This document shows positions 35,466 to 45,026 of a DNA stretch of 64,000 nucleotides, piece by piece. The position numbers were made by a program, and so were the translations under genes. Origin of the DNA: Sphingomonas sp. SORGH_AS_0879 (GTDB taxonomy: Bacteria > Pseudomonadota > Alphaproteobacteria > Sphingomonadales > Sphingomonadaceae); the NCBI RefSeq assembly GCF_030819175.1, contig NZ_JAUTBJ010000002.1, positions 320,001 to 384,000 on the forward strand, written 5' to 3'. The notes under the pieces were generated by a model. It saw only the letters and a program-made list of their open reading frames with translations. It was not told where the DNA came from and searched no databases. Every line of letters begins with the position of its first letter. Positions within the stretch are counted from its first letter, which is position 1.

Positions 35466-36249
35466 GCGCGCTGGCGTAAACACCGCTTCGGCCGGAAAGG
35501 GCCGGAGTCCCCGGAATGCGGCCAAGGCCGCCCGCGACTCGATCGACGGGCCGGTCCGCCGCTGCATCCTGTCGGGCGAGCATGACGCGCGCCCGCACCT
35601 GATCCGTCTGGCGCTGGCGCCCGACGGGCGGGTGCTGCCCGATGTCCGCGCGAAGGCGCCGGGGCGGGGCGGCTGGATCGGCGTGACCCGCGCCGAACTG
35701 GAAATCGCTATCCAGAAGGGGCGGTTGAAGGGGGCCTTGGCCCGCGCCTTCAAGACGGGCGAGTTCTCCATTCCCGACGACCTGCCCGACCTGATCACCG
35801 CCGCGCTGGAACGCAACGCGCTCGACCGGCTGGGACTCGAGTCGCGCTCCGGCATGTTGCTGACGGGATCGGACAAGATCGCGACGGCGGCGCGCTCGGG
35901 ACAGTTGCATGCGCTCTATCATGCGTCCGATGCTGGCGAGGATGGATGCCGCAAGCTGGCGCAGGCGTGGCGCGTCGGATCGGATCGTGAAGGGTCCGAT
36001 CTCAAGGGGTTGGCACTGCCTGCCACACGCCCCATATTGTCAATGGCGTTGGGCCGCGAAAATGTGGTACACATCGGCCTGACAGATCGTAACGCGGCAA
36101 AGCGGGTGAGCGAAGCGCTCGACCGCTGGCTGCATTTTATCGGACCCGACCCTGTGGCAACGCCTTGCGAAACGGCCTCGCAAGGCGCATCGGCGTCCGA
36201 CATTACCGGTGACCGAACGGCCGTGACCGTACACGAGGATTTTGAGTGA
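35446..36249 (+). CDS. YlxR (DUF448) / L7Ae-like RNA-binding fusion protein
   Basis: A 267-residue protein with an N-terminal YlxR domain at about 34-105 (PVRRCILSGEHDARPHLIRL, PDVRAKAPGRGGWIG) and a C-terminal L7Ae/L30e-like domain at about 130-220 (GMLLTGSDKIATAARSGQL, LYHASDAGEDG). In Firmicutes YlxR and YlxQ (L7Ae-like) are separate genes between nusA and infB; here they form one polypeptide, as is usual in alphaproteobacteria. Probably a nucleoid or RNA-binding regulator. The ATG at 35446 follows GGGGAGA. The stop overlaps the infB GTG. Confidence 0.88.
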   Translation: MRNRDDERAGVNTASAGKGRSPRNAAKAARDSIDGPVRRCILSGEHDARPHLIRLALAPDGRVLPDVRAKAPGRGGWIGVTRAELEIAIQKGRLKGALARAFKTGEFSIPDDLPDLITAALERNALDRLGLESRSGMLLTGSDKIATAARSGQLHALYHASDAGEDGCRKLAQAWRVGSDREGSDLKGLALPATRPILSMALGRENVVHIGLTDRNAAKRVSEALDRWLHFIGPDPVATPCETASQGASASDITGDRTAVTVHEDFE

Positions 36250-39119
36250 GCGAGACCGACAACGACAAGCCGAAACTCGGAATGCGCCAGCCTTTGGGGC
36301 TGAAGCGCACGGTCGAGACCGGCAAGGTGAAGCAGAGCTTCAGCCACGGCCGCTCGAACACCGTGATCGTCGAGACGAAGCGCCGTCGCGTCCTGGGCCC
36401 GCAGGGTGGCGCGCCCGAGGCGGCCGCGCCTGCACCGACTCCGGCCCCGGCAGCCCCCATGGCCGCCGCGCCGGTCGCCCCGCCGCGCCCCGTTCCGTCG
36501 AACGAGACGGCGCAGGAGCGTCAGGCCCGCCTGCTGCGTGAGGCCGAGGAACAGCGCCTTGCCATGCAGGAAGAGATGCGCCGCCGCGAGGATGCCGAGC
36601 GTCAGCAGCGCGCCGAGGAAGAGCGCCAGCGCGCCGAAGAGCGTGCGCGTGCCGCCGCCGAGGCCGCCGCTGCTCCGGCGCCCGAGCCGACGCCCGCCCC
36701 GACTCCGGCACCGGCTCCCGAGCCTGTCGCCGAAGCGCCTGCCCAGGTGAACGCCCAGCCGGAAGCCCCGGCCGCGCCGACCATCTCGGTCCAGCCGCGT
36801 CCCTTCCGTCCGGTCGAGCGCCCGGTGATCCCGGCCCCCGAGCCCAAGGCCGAAGAGCCCAAGGTCGAGGCTGCGGCTCCGACTCCGGCCCCCGCGCCGA
36901 CGCCTGCGCCCGCTCCGGTCGCGGCGAAGCCCGCGCCTGCGCCCGCCCCCGCTCCGGCGGTGCCGACGCCGCCGATCCTGGGTCGCGATCCGTCGATGCC
37001 TGCGCCGCGCCGTTTCTCGCCGGTGCAGCGCCCCGAAATCCCGAAGCCCGCCCCCAAGCCCGCGCCTGCGCCCGCCGCGGCGGCGGCTCCGGCGGCGGCC
37101 AGCGCGCCGAGCGGCAACGCCTCGGCTCCGTCGGGCGGCGCACCGCGCTCCCTGCCCTCGGGCCAGCCGACGCCGCGCAACGCGCCTCCGGGCCGTCCGC
37201 AGCAGCGCGACCGCAAGGGTGACGAGCGTCGTGGCGGCAAGCTGACCGTCAACCGTGCGCTCAACGAGGACGGTGCCCGCGCCCGCTCGCTCGCCGCGCT
37301 CAAGCGTGCCCGCGAAAAGGAAAAGCGTGGCTTTGGCGGCCCGCGCGAGCCGCAGGTCAAGCAGGTCCGCGACGTGCAGGTACCGGAAGCGATCACCGTT
37401 CAGGAACTCGCCAACCGCATGGCCGAAAAGGGCGCGGATCTGGTCAAGGCGCTGTTCAAGATGGGCATGCCCGTCACCATGACGCAGACCATCGACCAGG
37501 ACACGGCCGAGCTGCTGGTGACCGAATTCGGCCACAACATTGTCCGCGTCTCGGACAGCGACATCGACCTGGCGCTCGACACCAGCGAGGATGCGGCCGA
37601 GAGCCTGCAGCCGCGCCCGCCGGTCGTGACGATCATGGGCCATGTCGACCATGGCAAGACCTCGCTGCTCGACGCGCTGCGCGGCACCGACGTGGTGCGC
37701 GGCGAAGCGGGTGGCATTACCCAGCATATCGGCGCCTATCAGGTCACGCTGAAGGACAAGTCGAAGATCACCTTCCTCGACACGCCGGGCCACGAGGCTT
37801 TCACCCAGATGCGCGCGCGCGGTGCCGACGTCACGGATATCGTGGTGCTGGTGGTCGCGGCCGATGACGGGCTGATGCCGCAGACGATCGAGGCGATCAA
37901 CCACACCAAGGCGGCGGGCAAGCCGATGATCGTGGCGATCAACAAGATCGACAAGCACGACGCCAATGCCCAGCGCGTCCGCGAGCGTCTGCTCGAACAC
38001 GACGTGCAGGTCGAGGAAATGGGTGGCGAAACCCAGGACGTCGAAGTGTCGGCGCTCAAGAAGATCGGTCTGGATACGCTGATCGAAAAGATCCAGCTTC
38101 AGGCCGAACTGCTCGAACTGGCCGCCAACCCCGACCGCGCCGCCGAGGGCAGCGTGATCGAGGCCAAGCTGGACAAGGGCCGTGGTCCGGTCGCGACCGT
38201 GCTGGTCACGCGCGGCACGCTGAAGGTCGGCGACGTGTTCGTCGTCGGCGCGGAAAGCGGCAAGGTCCGGGCGCTGGTCGACGACAAGGGCCGTCAGGTG
38301 AAGCAGGCCGGTCCGGCGATGCCGGTCGAGGTTCTCGGCCTGTCGGGCGTGCCTCAGGCGGGCGATCTGTTGCAGGTCGTCGAGAATGAGGCGCGTGCCC
38401 GTGAGGTCGCCGAATATCGACAGAGCGTGGTGCTCCAGAAGCGCACCACCTCGGCCCCGGCCAGCCTGGAGTCGATGTTCTCGGCGCTGAAGGCGAACCA
38501 GGCGAAGGAATATCCGCTGGTCGTGAAGGCGGATACGCAGGGCACCGTCGAGGCGATCGTGGCGTCGATCACCAAGATCCAGTCGGATCTGATCAAGGCG
38601 CGTATCCTGCACTCGGGCGTCGGTGGCATCACCGAGTCGGACGTGACGCTGGCAGCCGCGAGCGGAGCCCCGATCATCGGCTTCAACGTCCGTGCCAACG
38701 CCAAGGCGCGCGAGATCGCCGAGCGGAACAAGGTGGCGTTGAAGTACTACGACGTCATCTATGACCTGATCGACGAGATTCGTGCGGGCATGGCGGGCGA
38801 GCTGGGTCCCGAGGCGTTCGAAACGGTCGTCGGCCGCGCCGAAATCCGCGAGGTCTTCTCGGCGGGCAAGATCGGCAAGGCCGCCGGTCTGCTGGTCACC
38901 GAGGGTGTCATCCGCAAGGCGCTCAAGGCGCGCATCACGCGCAACGACGTCATCATCTACCAGGGCGAGATCAACTCGCTCCGCCGGTTCAAGGACGATG
39001 TCGCCGAGGTTCGCGCCGGTCTGGAATGCGGTGTGACGTTCACGCAGAACTTCACCGACATCAAGGCGGGCGACTATCTCGAAACCTTCGAGGTCGAACT
39101 GCGCGAGCGTTCGCTCTGA
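36246..39119 (+). CDS. infB: Translation initiation factor IF-2
   Basis: GTPase that brings fMet-tRNA to the 30S subunit and promotes subunit joining. It has 957 residues and starts at a GTG overlapping the ylxR stop (GTGA). The N-terminal third (about 55-350) is low-complexity, rich in Ala and Pro with a charged helical stretch ([17 protein letters not shown]). The IF2N-type domain is near 380 ([18 protein letters not shown]). G1 is GHVDHGKT from about 465, G3 DTPGHEAF, G4 NKID. The C-terminal domains end [10 protein letters not shown]. Confidence 0.97.
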   Translation: MSETDNDKPKLGMRQPLGLKRTVETGKVKQSFSHGRSNTVIVETKRRRVLGPQGGAPEAAAPAPTPAPAAPMAAAPVAPPRPVPSNETAQERQARLLREAEEQRLAMQEEMRRREDAERQQRAEEERQRAEERARAAAEAAAAPAPEPTPAPTPAPAPEPVAEAPAQVNAQPEAPAAPTISVQPRPFRPVERPVIPAPEPKAEEPKVEAAAPTPAPAPTPAPAPVAAKPAPAPAPAPAVPTPPILGRDPSMPAPRRFSPVQRPEIPKPAPKPAPAPAAAAAPAAASAPSGNASAPSGGAPRSLPSGQPTPRNAPPGRPQQRDRKGDERRGGKLTVNRALNEDGARARSLAALKRAREKEKRGFGGPREPQVKQVRDVQVPEAITVQELANRMAEKGADLVKALFKMGMPVTMTQTIDQDTAELLVTEFGHNIVRVSDSDIDLALDTSEDAAESLQPRPPVVTIMGHVDHGKTSLLDALRGTDVVRGEAGGITQHIGAYQVTLKDKSKITFLDTPGHEAFTQMRARGADVTDIVVLVVAADDGLMPQTIEAINHTKAAGKPMIVAINKIDKHDANAQRVRERLLEHDVQVEEMGGETQDVEVSALKKIGLDTLIEKIQLQAELLELAANPDRAAEGSVIEAKLDKGRGPVATVLVTRGTLKVGDVFVVGAESGKVRALVDDKGRQVKQAGPAMPVEVLGLSGVPQAGDLLQVVENEARAREVAEYRQSVVLQKRTTSAPASLESMFSALKANQAKEYPLVVKADTQGTVEAIVASITKIQSDLIKARILHSGVGGITESDVTLAAASGAPIIGFNVRANAKAREIAERNKVALKYYDVIYDLIDEIRAGMAGELGPEAFETVVGRAEIREVFSAGKIGKAAGLLVTEGVIRKALKARITRNDVIIYQGEINSLRRFKDDVAEVRAGLECGVTFTQNFTDIKAGDYLETFEVELRERSL

Positions 39120-39224
39120 TGACGGCGGGGCGGTGGGAGTGATCCTGCCGCCCACGCTTTATGCCGGAATGAGTCGCGGTCGCCTGTCCGGCGGCCGCGA
39201 TTTTCGTTTGAGAAGAAACGGAAC

Positions 39225-39632
39225 ATGGTCCAGTCCAAAAATCCCGCCGAACCCTCGGTCCGCCTGCTGCGCGTCGGCGAGCAGGTCCGCCATATCCTGT
39301 CCGAAATCCTCGCGCGCGGCGACGTGCATGACGAGACGCTCGCCAAGCATATGGTCAGCGTGACCGAAGTGCGCATGTCGCCCGACCTGCGCCACGCGAC
39401 CGTCTTCGTGAAGCCGCTGCTCGGCAAGGACGAGGAGGTCGTCATCAAGGCGCTGCGCACCAACACCGCCTATCTCCAGCGCGAGGTCGCGCACCGGGTG
39501 AAGATGAAATACGCCGCCAAGCTGAAATTCCTGGCGGACGAGAGCTTCGACGAGGGAAGCCATATCGACTCGCTGCTCCGCTCGCCCAAGGTGTCGCAGG
39601 ATCTGGAGGAGGGGGAGCCCTCCGGCGACTGA
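39225..39632 (+). CDS. rbfA: Ribosome-binding factor A
   Basis: Cold-shock 30S maturation factor with a KH-like fold, 135 residues. Family blocks are [39 protein letters not shown], and [20 protein letters not shown]. It follows infB by 105 bp on the same strand, in the usual place; a short proximal leader separates them. A long repeat region follows. Confidence 0.95.
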   Translation: MVQSKNPAEPSVRLLRVGEQVRHILSEILARGDVHDETLAKHMVSVTEVRMSPDLRHATVFVKPLLGKDEEVVIKALRTNTAYLQREVAHRVKMKYAAKLKFLADESFDEGSHIDSLLRSPKVSQDLEEGEPSGD

Positions 39633-39643
39633 CTCCCGCCCCC

Positions 39644-40000
39644 CCATTCAGCCTGAGCGAAGTCAAAGGCCACCTTTTGACCGCTGGAAAATAGGGTTCA
39701 CGCGAAGCTGCGAAGGTTTTTGGTTCGCGCAGAGGCGCGGAGGGCGCAGAGAAGAAGAGCCCTCACCGAATAGGGAGCACCACCCCGGCGAAGGCCGGGG
39801 TCCAGTAGCAAAGTGTTGATGGCGCGGCGCGCCAAGGCGGGTGGGGCAAATGCCTCGCGCCCTCGTGTATCCATCGCAACTGGACCCCGGCCTTCGCCGG
39901 GGTACGAAGACTTGCAAAATTCCTCTGCGTCCTCCGCGCCTCTGCGCGAATCACGATCAAGCCTTTTCCCTTGGCCTTCGACTTCGCTCAGGCTGAACGG
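39644..40000. repeat. Triple-nested inverted repeats (families A, D and C)
   Basis: Three pairs of arms are nested around one centre. Outer, family A: 39644-39671 and 39973-40000. Middle, family D (GTTCGCGCAGAGGCGCGG type): 39722-39751 and 39923-39950. Inner, family C (CCCGGCGAAGGCCGGGG then TCCAGT): 39782-39806 and 39879-39903. The central 72 bp have no recognised gene. Together with the flanks this explains most of the 576-bp gap between rbfA and tdk (39633-40208); the remaining 40001-40208 holds a small hairpin (CCCCAGCC/GGCTGGGG near 40083) and nothing else I can name. Confidence 0.85.
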
Positions 40001-40208
40001 AACGAAGGTCACGGGATGAGGTTCGCGCCGAGGCGCGGAGGACTGTTCGTTATCGCAGCGACGGTCGGGATTATCGATGGAGGCCCCAGCCTTGGCTGGG
40101 GCGACGGAGGAGGGCGGATGAGCCCGGCACTCCGCACAGGCTATTTCGATTCCCGACGCGCCAACCCCGATGCTCGATCAGGCGGCGTCCTTTGGCTAAG
40201 GACAGCGG

Positions 40209-40820
40209 ATGGCCAAGCTCTATTTCTACTATGCCAGCATGAATGCGGGGAAATCGACCATGCTGTTGCAGGCCGATTTCAACTATCGCGAACGGGGGAT
40301 GAACACGATGCTGTTCACCGCCGCGATCGACGACCGCTTCGCCTATGGCACCATCGCCTCGCGCATCGGCCTGTCGCAGCCGGCGACGCCCTTCCACGCG
40401 ACGACCGATCTGGAGGCCTGTGCGCTGGATCGGCACGGCAAGACGCCGCTGGCGTGCATCCTGGTCGACGAGGCCCAGTTCCTGACGCCCGAACAGGTCG
40501 ACCAACTGGCACGGCTGGCGGACCGGCACCGCATTCCGGTGCTGTGCTACGGCCTGCGCACCGACTTCAAGGGACAGCTTTTCCCCGGATCGGCGCGGTT
40601 GCTGGCGCTGGCCGATGCGCTCGGCGAGATCAAATCGGTGTGCGTCTGCGGGGCCAAGGCGACGATGAACCTGCGTGTCGATGGGCAGGGCCATGCCATC
40701 GCCGAGGGCGCGCAGACCGAGATCGGCGGCAATGACCGCTATGTCGCGCTGTGCCGCCGCCATTTCGGTGAGGCCTTGGCGGGCGGCACGGTGCTTGAGG
40801 CCGGAGCCCAGCCCGACTAA
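40209..40820 (+). CDS. tdk: Thymidine kinase
   Basis: Type II thymidine kinase, phosphorylating salvaged thymidine to dTMP. It has 203 residues, with P-loop MNAGKSTMLLQ at about 11-21, DEAQFLTPEQVDQL (catalytic Glu region), and the lasso region LRTDFKGQLFPGS. A short zinc-site region includes CVCGAKATMNLR, and the distal pair appears as YVALCRRHF. The ATG at 40209 starts MAKLYFYYASMN as in the family. truB follows after 10 bp. Confidence 0.92.
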   Translation: MAKLYFYYASMNAGKSTMLLQADFNYRERGMNTMLFTAAIDDRFAYGTIASRIGLSQPATPFHATTDLEACALDRHGKTPLACILVDEAQFLTPEQVDQLARLADRHRIPVLCYGLRTDFKGQLFPGSARLLALADALGEIKSVCVCGAKATMNLRVDGQGHAIAEGAQTEIGGNDRYVALCRRHFGEALAGGTVLEAGAQPD

Positions 40821-40830
40821 CGCCTTGCCG

Positions 40831-41832
40831 ATGCATGGATGGATCATTCTCGACAAGCCGCTGGGGCTCGGCTCGACGCAAGGGGTGAGCGCGGTCAAGC
40901 GCGTGTTGCGTCAGGGCGGCTATGGCAAGGGGATCAAGGTCGGCCATGGCGGCACGCTCGATCCGCTGGCGACCGGCGTGCTCCCGATCGCGGTGGGGGA
41001 GGCGACCAAGCTGGCCGGGCGGATGCTCGACAGCGACAAGGTGTATGACTTCACCATCAGCTTCGGCATGCAGACCGCGACGCTGGATGCGGAAGGGGAG
41101 TCGGTCGCGGAGAGCGATGTCCGGCCGACTCGCGCCGCGCTGGAGGCGGTGCTGCCCCGTTTCACCGGGCCGATCGACCAGGTGCCGCCCGCCTATTCCG
41201 CGCTGAAGATCGATGGCGAGCGCGCCTATGACCTCGCCCGGGCGGGGGAAGAGGTGGTGCTGGCGAGTCGCGCGGTGACGATCCATTCGCTCCAATCCTC
41301 CCCAAGCTCGCTTGGGGAGGGGGACCATCGCGTCAGCGATGGTGGAGGGGCGGGACGGACCGGCGATGCCCCTCCACCACGCCCTGCGGGCGCGGTCCCC
41401 CTCCCCGAGCGAGCTCAGGGAGGATTAGAGGAGGCCACCCTTACCGCCCATGTCTCCAAGGGCACCTATATCCGCAGCCTCGCCCGCGACATCGCCCTCG
41501 CACTCGGCACGGTCGGCCATGTCACCATGCTCCGCCGGATCAAGGCGGGGCCGTTCACCCTGGCCCCGGCGATATCGCTGGACAAGTTGAACGAAATGGG
41601 GCAGGCGCGCACCCTTGAACAGATACTCCTGCCGCTGAGGGCGGGGCTGGACGACATCCCGGCTCTTGCTCTCGACCCCGACCAGGCAGGGGCGCTCCGT
41701 CAGGGGCGTGTGCTGGCCGGGATTGCCGTGGACGATGGCCAATATTTCGCGATGCTGGGGGCTATCCCGGTGGCGCTGGTAGAGGCGCTGGACGAAAATG
41801 TCCGGGTCGTTCGTGGTTTCAACCTCGATTAA
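40831..41832 (+). CDS. truB: tRNA pseudouridine-55 synthase with repeat-derived insertion
   Basis: Makes pseudouridine 55 in the T-loop of tRNAs. It has 333 residues. Catalytic Asp44 lies in HGGTLDPLATGVLPIA; other blocks are PPAYSALKIDGERAYDLAR (about 119-137) and KGTYIRSLARDIALALG (from 210). Between IHSL (151-154) and EATLTAHV (201) sit about 45 residues (155-199) encoded by a palindromic family B repeat (41294-41426). They are Gly/Pro/Ser-rich and unlike TruB, where these strands are joined by a short turn. The reading frame is kept, so the enzyme is probably functional. The ATG at 40831 begins the conserved HGWIILDKPLG. Confidence 0.92.
   Translation: MHGWIILDKPLGLGSTQGVSAVKRVLRQGGYGKGIKVGHGGTLDPLATGVLPIAVGEATKLAGRMLDSDKVYDFTISFGMQTATLDAEGESVAESDVRPTRAALEAVLPRFTGPIDQVPPAYSALKIDGERAYDLARAGEEVVLASRAVTIHSLQSSPSSLGEGDHRVSDGGGAGRTGDAPPPRPAGAVPLPERAQGGLEEATLTAHVSKGTYIRSLARDIALALGTVGHVTMLRRIKAGPFTLAPAISLDKLNEMGQARTLEQILLPLRAGLDDIPALALDPDQAGALRQGRVLAGIAVDDGQYFAMLGAIPVALVEALDENVRVVRGFNLD
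41294..41426. repeat. Family B palindromic element inside truB
   Basis: A 133-bp inverted-repeat element. The outer arms AATCCTCCCCAAGCTCGC (41294-41311, continuing to about 41325) and the mirrored GAGCGAGCTCAGGGAGGATT (ending 41426) are near-perfect complements. Inside are smaller hairpins, ACCATCGC-GTCA-GCGATGGT (41324-41343) and GGAGGGGC/GCCCCTCC. Closely similar sequence occurs intergenically at 44848-44902. It is translated in the truB frame without a stop. Confidence 0.88.
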
Positions 41833-41844
41833 GAAAGGATCACG

Positions 41845-42114
41845 ATGTCGATCACCGCTGAACGCCGTCAGGAAATCATCAAGGACCATGCCCGCGCCGA
41901 GGGTGACACGGGTTCGCCCGAAGTCCAGGTCGCGATCCTGACCGAGCGGATCCAGAACCTGACCGGCCACTTCAAGACCCATGCGAAGGACAATCATTCG
42001 CGTCGCGGTCTGCTGATGCTGGTCAACAAGCGCCGCTCGCTGCTCGACTATCTGCGTCACAAGGATGGCGACCGCTATCTGGCGCTGATCGCCAAGCTCG
42101 GCCTCCGCAAGTAA
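41845..42114 (+). CDS. rpsO: 30S ribosomal protein S15
   Basis: An 89-residue primary 16S rRNA-binding protein. Family blocks are [40 protein letters not shown] and the end KLGLRK. AAGAAAGGATC precedes the ATG. It is 12 bp after truB and is followed by a strong terminator before pnp. Confidence 0.97.
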   Translation: MSITAERRQEIIKDHARAEGDTGSPEVQVAILTERIQNLTGHFKTHAKDNHSRRGLLMLVNKRRSLLDYLRHKDGDRYLALIAKLGLRK

Positions 42115-42141
42115 CAGCGGGGCGCGCAAGCGACCAAAAAA

Positions 42142-42172
42142 GGGCACTCCCATCGGGGGGTGCCCTTTTTTT
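42142..42172 (+). terminator. Intrinsic terminator after rpsO
   Basis: GGGCAC...GTGCCC stem extended by CCC/GGG pairing (42142-42151 with 42156-42165) and followed by seven T residues. It lies 27 bp after the rpsO stop and probably separates or attenuates rpsO and pnp expression. Confidence 0.88.
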
Positions 42173-42366
42173 ATCGGCTGGTGTATGTAGCACCGGGCCG
42201 ACCGGATGCTGCAAAGGCGCATCCCCAAAGCCTCTATGTCATCAAACCCGGCGAAAGGGCCGGGTAGAGCAATCGGATGGGCGGCAATTCGGCCGACCTC
42301 CAGAGCCAATTTTGGCTCAACCCATAGGCCCCGGCGGGATAGGCCCGTCGGAGTGAAGGATATTCC
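42173..42366 (+). promoter_or_regulatory. pnp leader with two hairpins
   Basis: A 194-bp gap holding ACCCGGCGAAAGGGCCGGGT (42246-42265) and the perfect stem GAGCCAA-TT-TTGGCTC (42303-42318), then GGAGTGAAGGA before the pnp ATG. In enterobacteria PNPase represses its own mRNA after RNase III cuts a leader hairpin; a similar role here is inference from position. Confidence 0.4.
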
Positions 42367-44707
42367 ATGTTCAATACCAAGAAAGTGGCCATCGAGTGGG
42401 GCGGCAAGACGCTGACCCTCGAAACCGGCAAGGTGGCCCGTCAGGCCGACGGCGCGGTGATCGCGACGCTGGGCGAGACGGTGGTGCTGTGCGCCGTGAC
42501 GGCCGCGAAGACTGTGAAGGAAGGGCAGGATTTCTTCCCGCTGACCGTTCACTATCAGGAGAAGTTCTCGTCGGCGGGCCGCATCCCCGGCGGTTTCTTC
42601 AAGCGCGAGCGTGGCGCGACCGAGCGTGAGACGCTGATCAGCCGCCTGATCGACCGTCCGATCCGCCCGCTCTTCCCCGAAGGTTTCTACAACGAGATCA
42701 ACTGCATCTGCCAGGTGCTCTCGTACGATGGCGAGAATGAGCCCGACATCCTGGCGCTGGTCGCCGCGTCGGCCGCGCTCACCATCTCGGGCGTGCCCTT
42801 CATGGGCCCGATCGGCGCGGCGCGCGTCGGTTACAAGGACGGCGAATATGTCCTGAACCCGACCGATGCCGAAGCGCTGGAAGGCGATCTCGACCTGGTC
42901 GTCGCCGCCACCCACAATGCGGTGATGATGGTCGAATCGGAAGCCAAGGAGCTGTCCGAAGAGGTGATGCTGGGCGCGGTCATGTACGCGCACAAGGCGT
43001 CGCAGCAGATCATCAACGCGATCATCGACCTGGCCGAGCAGGCCGCCAAGGATCCGTGGGAACTGAAGGTCGGCGACGACCAGAAGGCGGTCAAGGCCGA
43101 GCTGAAGAAGCTGATCGGCAAGGATATCACCGCGGCCTACAAGCTGACCGACAAGCAGCAGCGCCAGACCGCGCTGGGCGAGGCCCGCGCCAAGGCGAAG
43201 GCCGCCATGGCCGAGCGGAGCCCGCAGGAGCAGCTTGTCGCCGCCAAGCTCGTCAAGAAGCTGGAAGCCGAGATCGTCCGCACCGCGATCCTGAAGGACG
43301 GCCGCCGCATCGACGGTCGCTCGACCACTCAGATCCGTCCGATCGAGGCCGAGGTTCATTTCCTGCCGCGTTCGCACGGCTCGGCGCTGTTCACGCGCGG
43401 CGAGACCCAGACGATCGCGACCACCACGCTGGGCACCCGCGACGCCGAGCAGATGATCGACGGCCTGAACGGCCTGTCGTACCAGCACTTCATGCTGCAC
43501 TATAACTTCCCGCCCTATTCGGTCGGCGAAGTGGGCCGCTTCGGCGCGCCGGGTCGTCGCGAGATCGGCCATGGCAAGCTGGCGTGGCGCGCGCTGCACC
43601 CGGTGCTGCCGTCGAAGGAGGAATTCCCCTACACCATCCGCGTGACCAGCGACATCACCGAGTCGAACGGCTCGTCGTCGATGGCCACCGTCTGCGGCGG
43701 CTCGCTGTCGCTGATGGATGCGGGCGTGCCGCTGAAGCGTCCGGTCTCGGGCATCGCCATGGGCCTGATCCTGGAAGGCAAGGACTTCGCCGTCCTGTCC
43801 GACATCCTGGGTGACGAGGATCATCTGGGCGACATGGACTTCAAGGTCGCTGGCACCTCCGAGGGCATCACCTCGCTCCAGATGGACATCAAGATCGCCG
43901 GTATCACCGAGGAGATCATGAAGGTCGCGCTGGCGCAGGCCAAGGAAGGCCGCGCGCACATCCTGAACGAGATGAACAAGGCGCTATCCTCGACCCCGGA
44001 CCGAACTGTCGGCGCACGCGCCGCGCATCGAGACGATGACGATCGACAAGTCGAAGATCCGCGACGTGATCGGCACCGGCGGCAAGGTGATACGCGAGAT
44101 CGTCGCCACCACCGGCGCCAAGGTCGATATCGACGACGAGGGCGTCATCAAGATCAGCTCGTCGGACGGTTCGCAGATCGAAGCCGCGATGAACTGGATC
44201 AAGGGCATCGTCGAAGAGGCCGAGGTCGGCAAGATCTACAACGGCAAGGTCGTCAACCTGGTCGATTTCGGCGCGTTCGTGAACTTCATGGGCGGCAAGG
44301 ACGGTCTGGTCCACGTCTCGGAGATCAAGAACGAGCGCGTCGAGAAGGTCTCGGACGTCCTGAGCGAAGGCCAGGAAGTCAAGGTCAAGGTGCTCGAGAT
44401 CGATCCGCGCGGCAAGGTCCGCCTGTCGATGCGCGTCGTCGATCAGGAAACCGGTGCGGAACTGGAGGACAATCGTCCGGCCCGCGAACCGCGTGAACCG
44501 CGTGGTGATCGTGGCCCGCGCGAGGGTGGCCGTGGTCCACGTCGTGACGGCGGTGATCGTGGCGGCGAGCGCGGCGGTGATCGCGGGGGCGAAGGCCGCA
44601 GCGGCCCCCGTCGCGACCGTGGCGACCGTCCCCGTCGTGAAGGTGGCGAACAGGGCGGTTCGTCCGAATTCGCCGCTCCGGCCTTCCTGACCGGCGATCG
44701 CGACTGA
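42367..44707 (+). CDS. pnp: Polyribonucleotide nucleotidyltransferase, split by a +1 frameshift
   Basis: PNPase, the phosphorolytic 3'-5' exoribonuclease of the degradosome. The first frame codes for both RNase PH domains ([58 protein letters not shown]) and ends in an alien Arg/Asp-rich tail at 44496. After [12 protein letters not shown] the true sequence continues in the next frame: [20 protein letters not shown] (KH domain), then [20 protein letters not shown] (S1 domain), a Gly/Arg-rich tail and a stop at 44707. Removing one C from the CCCC run at 43994-43997 restores one 779-residue protein. As PNPase loss is costly, an assembly error is likely; a real mutation would delete KH and S1. 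Confidence 0.9.
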
Positions 44708-44733
44708 TCTTTCGCCCTTGGGTGAAAGGAAAA

Positions 44734-44763
44734 GGGCTCGGGGAAAACCCCGGGCCCTTTTTT
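44734..44763 (+). terminator. Intrinsic terminator after pnp
   Basis: GGGCTCGGGG (44734-44743) pairs with CCCCGGGCCC (44748-44757) with one mismatch across an AAAA loop, then six T residues. It starts 27 bp after the pnp stop. Confidence 0.88.
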
Positions 44764-44764
44764 G

Positions 44765-45015
44765 TTGGGGGGCGGCCCCTCCACCACCCGGCTGCGCCGG
44801 GCGGTGACCCTCCCCATCGGAGATGGAGAGGATTTGGTTCAGCCCATTCCTCCCCAAGCTCGCTTGGGGAGGGGGACCGCCGCAAAGCGGCGGTGGAGGG
44901 GCGGGGACGCTTCGTGGGAAGGTGCTGGCGTGGCCTTCGACTTCGCTCAGGCTGAACGAGTTTGAGGGATAAGGTCTTTACCCACCTCCGCTCGGCCTGA
45001 GCGAAGTCGAAGGCC
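44765..45015. repeat. Family B elements and a family A inverted pair
   Basis: 44765-44815 and 44848-44902 hold two family B units. The second reads TCCTCCCCAAGCTCGC, then a CCGCCGC-AAA-GCGGCGG hairpin and GGAGGGGC, and matches the truB insertion except that the internal hairpin sequence differs while still pairing. Family A copies lie at 44932-44958 and, inverted, 44989-45015. No gene is visible. Confidence 0.82.
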
Positions 45016-45026
45016 ATGGGAATCCC

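Noticed and set aside
36420-37200. Repetitive Ala/Pro codon stretch in infB considered as a tandem DNA repeat
   Set aside because: The units are irregular and it is the normal low-complexity linker of alphaproteobacterial IF-2.
35919-39155. Open frame of 1078 codons on the minus strand
   Set aside because: It is the antisense shadow of ylxR and infB, rich in Arg and Gly with low-complexity stretches created by the Ala/Pro-rich region of IF-2.
41425-43959. Open frame of 844 codons on the minus strand opposite rpsO and pnp
   Set aside because: It crosses three genes and a terminator on the other strand and has no domain sequence.
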